From Sphingobium chlorophenolicum (GTDB taxonomy: Bacteria; Pseudomonadota; Alphaproteobacteria; Sphingomonadales; Sphingomonadaceae), in contig NZ_JFHR01000009.1 of NCBI RefSeq assembly GCF_000722875.1, positions 62,001 to 126,000 on the forward strand: a stretch of DNA of 64,000 bases, written 5' to 3'. The notes under the pieces were generated by a model that did not search any database, was not told the DNA's origin, and was given only the letters and a program-made list of their open reading frames with translations. Made by a program: the position numbers and the translations under genes. Of the stretch, positions 33,622 through 42,063 are shown in pieces. Positions within the stretch are counted from its first letter, which is position 1, and every line of letters starts with the position of its first letter.

Positions 33622-33888
33622 TCAGTTCCTCCGGTCGAAGCTGTAATCGTCCGTCTCCTGCGGACGCGAGGGGCGGAAATCGGGGTTGTCGGCGGCGACG
33701 ATCCGTTCGACCGTCATCAGCCGCTCCTCCAGCCGCCGGGCGAGCAGGTGAAGCTCGTCCAGCAGCCGCTCATCCTCATCGGTGATCTTGGGGGCCTGCT
33801 TCCACTTGGTGACATAGTGGAAGATCAGCCAGGGCATGCCGATGAACAGCATGCCGCAGATCATGATGGGCAGGAACACTTCTTCCAT
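33622..33888 (-). CDS. pspB: Phage shock protein B
   Basis: The 88-residue protein has one N-terminal helix (about 5-26) and a cytoplasmic coiled coil (DEDERLLDELHLLARRLEERLMTVERIV), the normal PspB form. It works with PspC as membrane sensor. It follows pspA by three bases. Confidence 0.92.
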   Translation of the reverse strand: MEEVFLPIMICGMLFIGMPWLIFHYVTKWKQAPKITDEDERLLDELHLLARRLEERLMTVERIVAADNPDFRPSRPQETDDYSFDRRN

Positions 33889-33891
33889 GCG

Positions 33892-34560
33892 TCACTCTCC
33901 CTTCTGCATGCTGGCCTTCAGAGCCGCCAGTTCGGCGTCGACCTTGTCGGACGCCCTGAGTTCCGCGATCTCTTCCTCCAGCGTCTTGGGCTGCTGGCCC
34001 AGGGTCGCGGCATCGGCGCGGCCTTCGGCCATGTCCACCCGGCGTTCCAGCATGTCGAAGCGGGCGAAGGCGTCGTTCACCTTCTCTCCGGCATAGGCTT
34101 CGCGGACGCGGAGGCGATTCTGGGCGCTTTCCATCCGGGTCACAAGGCTGTTCTGGCGGGCGCGAGCCTCGCGCAGCTTGGCCTGGAGCTTGGCGATATC
34201 CTCCTCGGAGGCGCGCAGCGCTTCGTCCAGCACCTCGATCTCGTGGGAGAGATGTTCGGCCATGTCGGTCGCCTTCTGCTTTTCCACCAGCGCGGCCTTG
34301 GCCAGATCCTCGCGGTCCTTGCTGAGCGCGAGCTGGGCCTTTTCCGTCCAGCTATTTTGCAGGCCCTCCAGCTTGGCGATGTGGCGGCGCATTTCCTTCT
34401 GGTCGGCGATGGTGCGGGCGGCGGAGGCGCGCACCTCGACCAGCGTCTCCTCCATTTCGAGGATGATCATGCGGATCATCTTCGCCGGGTCTTCCGCCCG
34501 GTCGAGCAGGTCGGTGACATTGGCGGCGATGATGTCGCGGGTGCGGGAGAAAATACCCAT
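33892..34560 (-). CDS. pspA: Phage shock protein A
   Basis: The 222-residue coiled-coil protein starts MGIFSRTRDIIAANVTDLLD, the amphipathic helix that binds membrane lipid, followed by EDPAKMIRMIILEMEETL and long helices, as in PspA/IM30 of the ESCRT-III superfamily. It binds and represses PspF at rest and supports the inner membrane under stress. A longer frame upstream has no match. It is the main product of the sigma-54 promoter upstream, after a small leader gene. Confidence 0.96.
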   Translation of the reverse strand: MGIFSRTRDIIAANVTDLLDRAEDPAKMIRMIILEMEETLVEVRASAARTIADQKEMRRHIAKLEGLQNSWTEKAQLALSKDREDLAKAALVEKQKATDMAEHLSHEIEVLDEALRASEEDIAKLQAKLREARARQNSLVTRMESAQNRLRVREAYAGEKVNDAFARFDMLERRVDMAEGRADAATLGQQPKTLEEEIAELRASDKVDAELAALKASMQKGE

Positions 34561-34598
34561 TTGAACTTCACTCCTGGTACGAACTTCGGGACGCGGCC

Positions 34599-34763
34599 TT
34601 ACGCGAGATAGTGCAGGGCCGCGGGGCAATCATGGGCGGCCACTTCGCTCGCCCGCGCCGGGCCGACCGCCGAAAGGATCAGGGTCGATCCGAACAGGAC
34701 GGAGACGATGGCGACGGACAGGAACTGGCCGATTTCGCGAACGTGGTTGCTTTGCTTTTCCAT
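34599..34763 (-). CDS. 54-residue small membrane protein, first gene of the psp operon
   Basis: The peptide begins MEKQSNHVREIGQFLSVAIV and has one hydrophobic helix (about 12-34), ending APHDCPAALHYLA-like residues after an Ala-rich ARASE stretch that could be a signal-peptidase site. The ATG has a clear AGGAG ribosome site; a longer start at 34790 lacks one. It is the first frame after the sigma-54 promoter, before pspA. It may be a membrane anchor or a secreted peptide; function is unknown. Confidence 0.65.
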   Translation of the reverse strand: MEKQSNHVREIGQFLSVAIVSVLFGSTLILSAVGPARASEVAAHDCPAALHYLA

Positions 34764-34831
34764 GATGAACTCCTGAACCTTGGCCTTCATTGATGTGCCG
34801 CTTGATGGTCAGCGGCTTCGGCATTCGATAT

Positions 34832-34848
34832 TGCAGATGCCGTGCCAA
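34832..34848 (-). promoter_or_regulatory. Sigma-54 promoter of the psp operon
   Basis: On the minus strand TTGGCACGGCATCTGCA matches the sigma-54 consensus TGGCACG-N4-TTGC: the -24 GG and the -12 GC are exactly 10 bases apart. Transcription would start near 34.82 kb and run through the small leader gene and pspA. With the divergent pspF gene alongside, this is a strong case for PspF/sigma-54 control. Confidence 0.88.
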
Positions 34849-34910
34849 TTTCTGGAAATGGCGGAATTTCGCGATTTTTTACGGTCGTTCAAGAATAAGC
34901 CTTGCCGAAA

Positions 34911-34926
34911 GGTGGGAAATTTCACC
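34911..34926. promoter_or_regulatory. Candidate PspF upstream activating site
   Basis: GGTGGGAAATTTCACC is a near-palindrome about 95 bases upstream of the expected psp start and just before the pspF ATG. A weaker related palindrome, GCGGAATTTCGC, lies at 34861-34872. The distance fits enhancer sites of sigma-54 activators and would also allow PspF to limit its own gene. Binding is inferred. Confidence 0.45.
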
Positions 34927-34937
34927 ATAAGTTGGGT

Positions 34938-35954
34938 ATGGAGAAAAATACCCAGTTCGTCGGCCAGTCGCTGGCCTTTCTGGACGCGGTCGAGCAGGCC
35001 GGGCGCGCCGCAGAGCTCAACCGGCCGATATTGGTCATCGGAGAGCGCGGGACAGGCAAGGAACTGATCGCCGAGCGCCTTCATCGCCTGTCGCCGCGTT
35101 GGGGCGAACCGCTGATCGTCATGAACTGCGCGGCACTGCCCGAAACGCTGATCGAGGCGGAACTGTTCGGCCATGAGCAGGGCGCGTTCACCGGCGCGGC
35201 GCGGGCGCGGGCGGGACGGTTCGAGGAAGCCGACGGCGGCACATTGTTCCTGGACGAACTGGGCACGCTGTCCATGGCGGCGCAGGAGCGGCTGCTGCGC
35301 GTGATCGAATATGGGGAGGTGACGCGGATCGGCGCGTCGAAGCCCATGACCGTCGATGTGCGCATCGTTGCGGCCACCAATGAGGATCTGCCCGCCGCCG
35401 CCGATGCCGGGCGGTTCCGGCCCGACCTGCTGGACCGGCTGAGTTTCGAGGTGATCACCCTGCCCCCGCTGCGGGCGCGGGAGGGGGATGTGGCGGTGCT
35501 GGCGGATCATTTCGGGCGGCGGATGGCGGCGGAGATCGGCTGGCCGCAGTGGCCGGGCTTTTCCGCCGCCTGCATGGCCGAACTGGAGGCGCATGACTGG
35601 CCCGGCAATGTGCGCGAACTGCGCAATGTGGTGGAGCGGGCGGTCTATCGCTGGAACGAGCCGGGGCGGCCGGTCGCGGCGATCCTGTTCGATCCCTTCG
35701 CTTCGCCGTGGAAGCCCAGGGGGTCGATGGGGGCGAAGGTCGAGGTGGCTCCGGCGCCTTCATTGGTGGCGGCGGCGAACGGGCATGAGGCTGTCACCGA
35801 TCTCAAATCCGCCGTCGACGCGCATGAGGCCGCCATTGTGCGGGCGGCATTGGAGCGGTTTCGCTACAATCAGCGGGCCACCGCCAAGGGATTGGGGCTG
35901 ACCTATGACCAGCTTCGCCATTGCATGAAGAAGCATGGGTTGAGCGCTAGTTAG
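34938..35954 (+). CDS. pspF: Psp operon sigma-54 activator PspF
   Basis: A 338-residue AAA+ enhancer-binding protein with no N-terminal receiver domain, as in PspF. It has Walker A GERGTGKE, the GAFTGA sigma-54 contact loop, the switch region GGTLFLDELGTL, and a C-terminal Fis-type helix-turn-helix (NQRATAKGLGLTYDQLRHCMKKHGL). The ATG chosen starts MEKNTQFVGQS; an earlier start adds residues without a match. It is divergent from psp and should be inhibited by PspA. Confidence 0.95.
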   Translation: MEKNTQFVGQSLAFLDAVEQAGRAAELNRPILVIGERGTGKELIAERLHRLSPRWGEPLIVMNCAALPETLIEAELFGHEQGAFTGAARARAGRFEEADGGTLFLDELGTLSMAAQERLLRVIEYGEVTRIGASKPMTVDVRIVAATNEDLPAAADAGRFRPDLLDRLSFEVITLPPLRAREGDVAVLADHFGRRMAAEIGWPQWPGFSAACMAELEAHDWPGNVRELRNVVERAVYRWNEPGRPVAAILFDPFASPWKPRGSMGAKVEVAPAPSLVAAANGHEAVTDLKSAVDAHEAAIVRAALERFRYNQRATAKGLGLTYDQLRHCMKKHGLSAS

Positions 35955-36020
35955 GAGACGGACCAGCGGCAGTTTGCAGCCGGTAGCGCAGAAGCTCGCT
36001 GCGCTCGCGCCCACCCCCTA

Positions 36021-36044
36021 CCCCCTCCCGCCTGCGGGAGGGGG
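36021..36044. repeat. Short GC palindrome, family A copy 4
   Basis: CCCCCTCCCGC-CT-GCGGGAGGGGG, again preceded by GCTCGCTGCGCTCGCGCCCA. It lies between the convergent ends of pspF and the dehydrogenase gene. Confidence 0.9.
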
Positions 36045-36057
36045 GACTATTGTATGC

Positions 36058-36936
36058 TTATCGGGTGGGAACGGGTTCCGCGCCGGAATAGTCGTAGAAG
36101 CCCTTGCCCGTCTTGCGGCCGAGCCAGCCTGCCTCGACATATTTCACCAGCAGCGGCGCGGGGCGATATTTGGGGTCGCCGGTCGTGCTCTGAAGCACCT
36201 TGCAAATCTCCAGACAGGTATCCAGGCCCACGAAATCCGCCAGCGTCAGCGGACCCATGGGATGGTTGAGGCCCAGCATCACGCCCTTGTCGATGTCCAC
36301 GACGCTGCCCACGCCCTCGCCCAGCGCGAAGATCGCTTCGTTCAGCATCGGCAGCAGGATGCGGTTCACCACGAAGCCCGGCGCGTCGAAGGCGTGGACC
36401 ACCTGCTTGCCCAGGCTGGCGGCGAAGCCTTCCACCGCCGTCACGGTTTCGGGACTGGTGGCGAGGCCGCGAATGACCTCCACCAGCGCCATCACCGGCA
36501 CCGGGTTGAAGAAATGGACGCCCACGAAACGGCCCGCATCCGGCGCGGCCTGCGCCAGCCGGGTGATCGGGATGGAGGAGGTGTTGGACGCCAAAATCGC
36601 GTCATCGGCCAGCAGCGCGCCGACATTGGCGAAGATGGTGCGCTTGATCTCTTCCCGCTCGGTCGCGGCCTCGATCACCAACTGGCAGGCGGCCAGCGGG
36701 GCGACTTCGCCCACCGGCGTGATCCGGGCGATGGCGGCGTCGGCGTCGGCCTGCGCCAGCTTGCCCTTCTCCACCGCCTTGGCGAGCAGGCGGATGATGC
36801 CGTCGCGGCCCTTTTGCGCGCGGGGCAGGTCGACGTCCGACAGGATCACCTCATAACCCGCCTGCGCCGCCACCTGCGCGATGCCCGCGCCCATCTGGCC
36901 AGCGCCGATCACGCCCACGGTCCGAATATCCGTCAT
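36058..36936 (-). CDS. 3-hydroxybutyryl-CoA dehydrogenase
   Basis: The 292-residue NAD-dependent enzyme oxidises or reduces 3-hydroxyacyl-CoA. The Rossmann motif is [24 protein letters not shown] at the start, followed by [35 protein letters not shown] (catalytic His) and [11 protein letters not shown]. This fits the HbdA/PaaH group used in butanoate, beta-oxidation or phenylacetate pathways; the exact pathway cannot be set from its neighbours. Confidence 0.93.
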   Translation of the reverse strand: MTDIRTVGVIGAGQMGAGIAQVAAQAGYEVILSDVDLPRAQKGRDGIIRLLAKAVEKGKLAQADADAAIARITPVGEVAPLAACQLVIEAATEREEIKRTIFANVGALLADDAILASNTSSIPITRLAQAAPDAGRFVGVHFFNPVPVMALVEVIRGLATSPETVTAVEGFAASLGKQVVHAFDAPGFVVNRILLPMLNEAIFALGEGVGSVVDIDKGVMLGLNHPMGPLTLADFVGLDTCLEICKVLQSTTGDPKYRPAPLLVKYVEAGWLGRKTGKGFYDYSGAEPVPTR

Positions 36937-37118
36937 TGCTGAAACACTCCCTGCGCTGAATCGCTCTTCGTCCGCCCCCGTAGCGCCATGTCAGGCGGGC
37001 CGCCAGAGCTTCCGGACGCGGCGAAAGCGGACGGAAAGCCCCGGACGGTCGGCGGGTGCTGTCATTTCCGCTATTTCCGGCTTTGCGCCGCGCCTGCTTG
37101 ATGGTTAAAAGCCCCGGC

Positions 37119-37589
37119 ATGTCCGTTTCAGACCTGCTGCCCGCGCCGGCAACCGGAAGGTTCATCGCCGCCGAGCATCACTTCCCGCTGCGCGTCTATT
37201 TCGAGGACACCGATCTGTCCGGCCTGGTCTATCACGCCAATTATTTGCGCTATATGGAGCGGGCGCGGTCGGACATGCTGCGCATCGCCGGGATCGACCA
37301 GCGCGGCAATCTGGAGGGGGGAGAGGGCGTCTATGCCGTCACCGACCTGCAATTGCACTATCGCCGCCCGGCGAAGCTGGACGATGACCTGATGGTGGTG
37401 AGCCGCGTCCTGAAAGTGGGCGCTGCTTCATGTTCCATTCATCAGAGGGTCATGCGCGGTGAGGAATTACTGACGGAAGGCGATGTTTCCGTCGCCTTCC
37501 TGACGCCCCAGGGCCGCCCGCGCCGGCAACCCAAGCCCTGGATCGACATTTTCAGCCGTTTGATGAGAGGGGAAGACATCCACCCATGA
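37119..37589 (+). CDS. ybgC: YbgC-type acyl-CoA thioesterase of the tol operon
   Basis: A 156-residue hot-dog-fold thioesterase. FPLRVYFEDTDLSGLVYHANYLRYMERARSDML contains the catalytic Asp (EDTD) and the HANYLRYMERAR helix of the YbgC family. It is the first gene of tol-pal, and its stop overlaps the tolQ start (ATGA). The ATG chosen fits family length; an in-frame ATG six codons earlier is possible. Confidence 0.93.
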   Translation: MSVSDLLPAPATGRFIAAEHHFPLRVYFEDTDLSGLVYHANYLRYMERARSDMLRIAGIDQRGNLEGGEGVYAVTDLQLHYRRPAKLDDDLMVVSRVLKVGAASCSIHQRVMRGEELLTEGDVSVAFLTPQGRPRRQPKPWIDIFSRLMRGEDIHP

Positions 37590-38305
37590 GCCTTTCGATG
37601 CCCGACGTTGGCCTTGCAGTCGGCAGTGCCGCGCAAGCCGCCACCATTTCGCCGCTGGCCCTGTTCCTTCAGGCCGACATCGTCGTGAAGGTGGTGATGC
37701 TGGGCCTGCTGCTGGCCAGCATCTGGACCTGGGCGATGATCATCGGCTTCAGCTTCACGCTGCGCAAGGCGAGCAGGCTGAGCCGCGCCTTCGAACAGGA
37801 TTTCTGGAAGGCGGAGGATATCGACCGCTTCTACGAGGCGCGGGGCAAGTCCGAATTCCCCGCCGCCAGGGTGATGGCCGCGGGCGTCACGGAATGGCGC
37901 CGTTCCACCGCGCAGAAGGTGATCGACCGGGAGGGCACCCGCGACCGGCTGTCGACCGCCATGTCCAGCACCATCGCGGCGGAGGTCGACCGGCTGTCGG
38001 ATCGCCTCAACATCCTGGCCACCATCGGGTCGGTCGCGCCCTTCGTCGGACTGTTCGGCACGGTCTGGGGCATCATGCGCGCCTTCACCAGCATCGCGGC
38101 GGAGCAGAATAGTTCGCTCGCGGTCGTGGCGCCGGGGATTGCGGAGGCGCTGTTCGCCACCGCCATCGGCCTGTTCGCGGCCATCCCTGCGGTGATCGCC
38201 TACAACCGGTTCAGCCATGGCATCAACCGGATGGAATCGGGGCTGACGCGCTTTGCCGACAATTTCTATTCGACGTTGAGCCGGGAGTTAGAGGCGCAGC
38301 GGTGA
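37586..38305 (+). CDS. tolQ: Tol-Pal proton channel subunit TolQ
   Basis: The 239-residue inner-membrane protein has three transmembrane helices (about 29-52, 145-168, 180-202). The family core PFVGLFGTVWGIMRAFTSIA and APGIAEALFATAIGLFAAIPAVIAYNRF is present. With TolR it forms the proton-driven motor that powers TolA during outer-membrane constriction and maintenance. Confidence 0.96.
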   Translation: MSLSMPDVGLAVGSAAQAATISPLALFLQADIVVKVVMLGLLLASIWTWAMIIGFSFTLRKASRLSRAFEQDFWKAEDIDRFYEARGKSEFPAARVMAAGVTEWRRSTAQKVIDREGTRDRLSTAMSSTIAAEVDRLSDRLNILATIGSVAPFVGLFGTVWGIMRAFTSIAAEQNSSLAVVAPGIAEALFATAIGLFAAIPAVIAYNRFSHGINRMESGLTRFADNFYSTLSRELEAQR

Positions 38306-38321
38306 CGGTGTTCGCAAACAC

Positions 38322-38403
38322 CGTCATCCCAGCGGAAGCTGGGATCGCAGGCCGGATAGGGTGGCGCTTGGGGCACGAGATCCCAGCTTTCGCTGGGATG
38401 ACG
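38322..38403. repeat. Intergenic palindromic repeat, family D copy 2, inside the tol operon
   Basis: Arms CGTCATCCCAGCGGAAGCTG and CAGCTTTCGCTGGGATGACG flank a central GC-rich part. It lies between tolQ and tolR in the middle of an operon, where it should form a strong hairpin in the mRNA. Confidence 0.9.
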
Positions 38404-38417
38404 AGAGGTATGATGTA

Positions 38418-38879
38418 ATGGCCATGTCCGGACCTCCTTCCGCCCGTCGCGGGCGGGGCCGTGCGCCGATGGCGGACATCAACGTCACGCCGCTGGTCGA
38501 CGTGATGCTGGTGCTGCTGATCATCTTCATGGTGACCGCGCCCTTGCTGGTGACCGGCGTGCCGGTGAACCTGCCCGAAACCCGCGCCAAGGGGCTGGAC
38601 CAGGACCAGAAGCCGACGGTCGTTTCCATCGACCGCGACGGCGGCGTCTTCATCGACGACGCGCAGATCAGCGACGCCGAACTGCCCGGCCGCCTGGCAG
38701 AGATCATGTCCGCCAACGCAGGCAAGGCCGATCCGCCGCAGATATTCCTGCGCGCCGACAAGGGGCTGGATTATGGCCGGGTGATGCTGGTCATGGGCGA
38801 GTTGAACCGGGCGGGCCTGAACAAGGTCGCGCTGGTCAGCACCGGATCTGACGCCGCCGCAAGCAGCGGTTCAGAATAG
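38418..38879 (+). CDS. tolR: Tol-Pal subunit TolR
   Basis: A 153-residue ExbD/TolR protein with one transmembrane helix (about 28-48) containing the critical Asp in MADINVTPLVDVMLVLLIIFMV and a periplasmic domain. It is separated from tolQ by the repeat above rather than overlapping it, which is unusual for this operon. Confidence 0.95.
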   Translation: MAMSGPPSARRGRGRAPMADINVTPLVDVMLVLLIIFMVTAPLLVTGVPVNLPETRAKGLDQDQKPTVVSIDRDGGVFIDDAQISDAELPGRLAEIMSANAGKADPPQIFLRADKGLDYGRVMLVMGELNRAGLNKVALVSTGSDAAASSGSE

Positions 38880-38897
38880 GGGCCATAGATTTTGGCA

Positions 38898-39812
38898 ATG
38901 GATCGCGCGGAGAAAATCGGACTGGGCGTGGCGACGGCGGGACATGTCCTGCTGTTCGGCCTGCTGTCGTCCGGTTTTCTGGCCACTCCCAATCCGCTCA
39001 AGCTCAATTCGCCGCCGATGGACGTCAGCCTGGTGGACGAGGTAGCGCTGAAATCGACCGCGCCGCAAGTGTCGACCCAGCCCCCGCCGCCCAGCGTCGC
39101 GCCGGAGCAAGGCCCGACCGAGGACGCCGCGCCCGCGCCGGAGCCTGAACCCGCGCCCAGGCCGACGCCCGCCCCGCCCGCGCCCAAGCCCGCTCCGCCC
39201 AAGCCGGCGGCGAAGCCTGCGCCCGCCAAGCCGACGCCCGCGCCGCCGAAAAAGGACGTGCCCGCCGCCAGGCCGAAGTCCAAGCCCGCGCCGGAGAAGC
39301 CCAAGCCCGCCGCCGCCGCGCCCGTGAAAGCGTCGCAAAAACCCGCGACCAAGCCCAATGCCCCTGCCCGCGCTTCGGGGCAGGGCAAGGCGGAAAAGCC
39401 CAGGGGTTCGCTGCTGGGCAAGGATTTCCTGAAAGGCATCGATGCGGAGGCCGACGCGCCGCGCAAACCCGCGCCGCCGCCCGCCGCCGCCATGGGACCG
39501 GCGCAGAAGGCCGCGCTGGACGCGGAAATCCGCCGCCAGGTCAAACCCCATTGGAAATCGCCGAGCGGCGCGGATATCGAGCAGCTTCGCACTTTCGTCG
39601 ACGTGCAGCTTTCCCGCGACGGCTCGATCGTCGGGCAGCCGGAGGTCTTCAACACCACCGGCATCACCGCCAGCAACCGGTCGCAGGTGACGCTGCACCA
39701 GGAATTGGCGGTCAAGGCGATCCGGCTCGCCGCGCCCTTCAAGCTTCCGCCCGATCTTTACGACGGCTGGAAATCCCTCCGCATCTCCTTCGACAAGAGG
39801 CTATCGCAATGA
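38898..39812 (+). CDS. tolA: Tol-Pal energy-transducing protein TolA
   Basis: A 304-residue protein with an N-terminal membrane helix (about 8-28), a long Pro/Ala/Lys-rich spacer (about 55-180; PAPAPKP- and KPAP-type repeats) that spans the periplasm, and a C-terminal TonB/TolA-like domain starting LDAEIRRQVKPHWKSP. It links the TolQR motor to TolB and Pal. A TTG two codons upstream is an alternative start. The stop overlaps tolB (ATGA). Confidence 0.93.
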   Translation: MDRAEKIGLGVATAGHVLLFGLLSSGFLATPNPLKLNSPPMDVSLVDEVALKSTAPQVSTQPPPPSVAPEQGPTEDAAPAPEPEPAPRPTPAPPAPKPAPPKPAAKPAPAKPTPAPPKKDVPAARPKSKPAPEKPKPAAAAPVKASQKPATKPNAPARASGQGKAEKPRGSLLGKDFLKGIDAEADAPRKPAPPPAAAMGPAQKAALDAEIRRQVKPHWKSPSGADIEQLRTFVDVQLSRDGSIVGQPEVFNTTGITASNRSQVTLHQELAVKAIRLAAPFKLPPDLYDGWKSLRISFDKRLSQ

Positions 39813-41158
39813 CCCCATCGTTCAGGACTGGAAAGGCCCGATCCGTATTGGGTGCCGTGCTGGGGGCGCTGCTGCTGGCGCTCGCGCCTGCCGCTTCGGC
39901 GCAGCTCAGCGTCGACGTGACGGACGAATCCTCCTCCAACCTCAAGATCGTCGTCCCCGCGCTTCCGGCGCAGGCGGAGGTTTCCACCCCCGCCGGTTCC
40001 TCGACCGAATTGGGGCGCAAGATCGCGGAGGTCATCGCCGCCGACCTCAAAGGATCGGGCCTGTTCGACCCATCCGGGCCGAACGGCATCCCGACCATCG
40101 CCTTCCCCGAAGTGACCAGCCCCGCCTATGACAAATGGGGCGCCTATCAGGCGCTGGTGCAGGGTTTCGTGCGCACCACGGGGGGCGAGGCGGACATCAC
40201 CGTCGGCTGCTATCTCTATGACGTGGCGTTGAAGCAGGAACTGACGCGGCAGGGCTATGTCGTCAGCCCACGCGACTGGCGGCGGGCCGCGCATAAATGC
40301 GCCGACGCCATCTATGCGCGCCTGTCGGGCGAAAGCCCCTTCTTCGACAGCCGCATCGCCTATATCGCGGAGAGCGGACCCAAGGGGAACCGCACCAAGC
40401 GCCTGGCCATCATGGATTCGGACGGCGCCAACCACCGCTTCATCACCAATGGCCAGTCGATCGCGCTGACGCCGCGTTTCTCGCCGGATTACAAGTCGAT
40501 CGTCTATGTGAGCTACCTGAACAACCGGGTGCGCATCTACATCTACGACATCGGCACGGGCAAGCAGCGGCTGGTGACGGAGAGCAGCAATGCGACCTTC
40601 GCGCCGCGCTGGTCGCCCGATGGCCGCAACATCCTCTTTTCCATGGCGGTCGCGGGCAATACCGACGTCTATCGCGTCTCCGCCACCGGCGGCGCGCCGC
40701 AACGCCTGACCACCGCGCCGGGTATCGACGTCGGCGGCAGCTATTCGCCGGACGGCCGCCAGATCGTGTTCGAAAGCGACCGGTCGGGCAGCCAGCAGGT
40801 TTATGTCATGAACGCCGACGGTTCGGGCCAGCGCCGGATCAGCCATGGCGGCGGCCGCTATGCGACGCCGGAATGGAGCCCACGCGGCGACCTGATCGCC
40901 TTCACCAAGATTTCGGGTGACTTCAAGATCGCGGTGATGACCCCCAGCGGCGATAATGAGCGCATCCTGACCAATGGCTGGCAGGACGAGCAGCCAAGCT
41001 GGTCGCCCAATGGCCGGGTGCTGCAATTCTTCCGCACCACGCCGGGCCGCGAGGGCAGCAGCCAGGTGTGGCAGGTCGACCTGACCGGCGTGAACGAACG
41101 GCGGATTCCGACGCCGCTGAGCGGTTCCGATCCGGCCTGGGGTCCATTGCTGCCCTAG
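39809..41158 (+). CDS. tolB: Tol-Pal periplasmic protein TolB
   Basis: A 449-residue periplasmic protein with a signal peptide (to about residue 31, ALAPAASAQ), an N-terminal domain including GRKIAEVIAADLKGSGLFDP, and a six-bladed beta-propeller with repeated YSPDGRQIVF-type blades. It binds Pal at the outer membrane and TolA. Longer in-frame starts run inside tolA and are not used. Confidence 0.96.
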   Translation: MTPSFRTGKARSVLGAVLGALLLALAPAASAQLSVDVTDESSSNLKIVVPALPAQAEVSTPAGSSTELGRKIAEVIAADLKGSGLFDPSGPNGIPTIAFPEVTSPAYDKWGAYQALVQGFVRTTGGEADITVGCYLYDVALKQELTRQGYVVSPRDWRRAAHKCADAIYARLSGESPFFDSRIAYIAESGPKGNRTKRLAIMDSDGANHRFITNGQSIALTPRFSPDYKSIVYVSYLNNRVRIYIYDIGTGKQRLVTESSNATFAPRWSPDGRNILFSMAVAGNTDVYRVSATGGAPQRLTTAPGIDVGGSYSPDGRQIVFESDRSGSQQVYVMNADGSGQRRISHGGGRYATPEWSPRGDLIAFTKISGDFKIAVMTPSGDNERILTNGWQDEQPSWSPNGRVLQFFRTTPGREGSSQVWQVDLTGVNERRIPTPLSGSDPAWGPLLP

Positions 41159-41168
41159 GATGCGCGGC

Positions 41169-41287
41169 CATCCAACTCAGGGCGGGCTGCAAATGGCGGC
41201 TTTCTGCGCTTCCGGTGCTCACGTACTGAAGTACGCTGCGCGCCGGTTCTCGAATTCCACCATTTTCGCTCCACCCTGAGCTGGATG
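41169..41287. repeat. Long imperfect inverted repeat between tolB and pal
   Basis: The left arm starts CATCCAACTCAGGGCGGGCT and the right arm ends with AGGG-type complement CCCTGAGCTGGATG, folding around GTACT-GA-AGTAC. About 70% of some 58 positions can pair, which would give a long hairpin in the mRNA. It may be a processing site, an attenuator or another member of a repeat family. Confidence 0.75.
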
Positions 41288-41373
41288 CCCACACATCCTG
41301 ATCTACATTATATCGGAACCGAATCGTCCCGACTGCGTAACGACTTCAAGAATATATGTTGAGGAGCAACCCG

Positions 41374-41883
41374 ATGAAGATTTCCCGTACCCTGCTGGTG
41401 GCGACGGCCATCGTCGCCCTCGCCGCCTGCTCCAAGAAGGCGCCGAAGGAACTGCCGCCGCCGCCCGCCGACACGTCCACCCAGACCACCGGCCCCGCCA
41501 CGCCGTCCGGCCCGGTAAAAGGCAGCCAGGAGGATTTCGTCGCGTCGGTTTCGTCCGACCGCATCCTGTTCGACACCGACCAATATGATGTCGACGCGCA
41601 GGACCAGCAGATATTGCAGAGCCAGGCCGCCTGGTTGCAGCAGAACCCCAATGTCCGCGTGACCATAGAGGGCCATGCCGACGAACGCGGCACCCGCGAC
41701 TACAATATCGCGCTGGGCGAGCGCCGCGCCAATGCGGCGAAAAATTATCTCGCCTCGCTGGGCATCGACGCGGGCCGCATCACCACCGTCAGCTATGGCA
41801 AGGAACGCCCGGCAGCGCTGGGTTCGGACGAAGCGGCTTGGGCGCAGAACCGCCGCGCAGTGACGGTCACCGTCCAATATTGA
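41374..41883 (+). CDS. pal: Peptidoglycan-associated lipoprotein Pal
   Basis: A 169-residue lipoprotein with lipobox LAAC (Cys19), a Pro-rich linker, and an OmpA-like peptidoglycan-binding domain with [21 protein letters not shown]. It anchors the outer membrane to peptidoglycan and binds TolB. The ATG has a GAGGAGC ribosome site. Confidence 0.96.
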   Translation: MKISRTLLVATAIVALAACSKKAPKELPPPPADTSTQTTGPATPSGPVKGSQEDFVASVSSDRILFDTDQYDVDAQDQQILQSQAAWLQQNPNVRVTIEGHADERGTRDYNIALGERRANAAKNYLASLGIDAGRITTVSYGKERPAALGSDEAAWAQNRRAVTVTVQY

Positions 41884-41922
41884 CGGCCGACTGAAACCTT
41901 TTGGGTCGCGCCAGCTTCATGA

Positions 41923-41956
41923 CCCGCCGGTCCCTGGGATCGGCGGGTTTCTTTTT
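41923..41956 (+). terminator. Intrinsic terminator after pal
   Basis: CCCGCCG-N11-CGGCGGG followed by TTTCTTTTT. A seven-pair GC stem with a T tract directly after the last gene marks the end of the ybgC-tol-pal transcript. Confidence 0.85.
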
Positions 41957-42016
41957 GGCCGTGCGAGCGATGTTCGATCGGGGCCTGTACTGGCGAAATC
42001 CGTTCGTGGGGAGAAA

Positions 42017-42045
42017 TGGATGCTGAAACGAGTTCAGCATGACGA
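42017..42045. repeat. Family E half-unit
   Basis: ATGGATGCTGAAACGAGTTC and AGCATGACG: a single arm of the unit that occurs as a full inverted pair near 50.7 kb. It lies in the gap after pal. Confidence 0.8.
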
Positions 42046-42063
42046 AGAGGATAAGGGGCCAGA

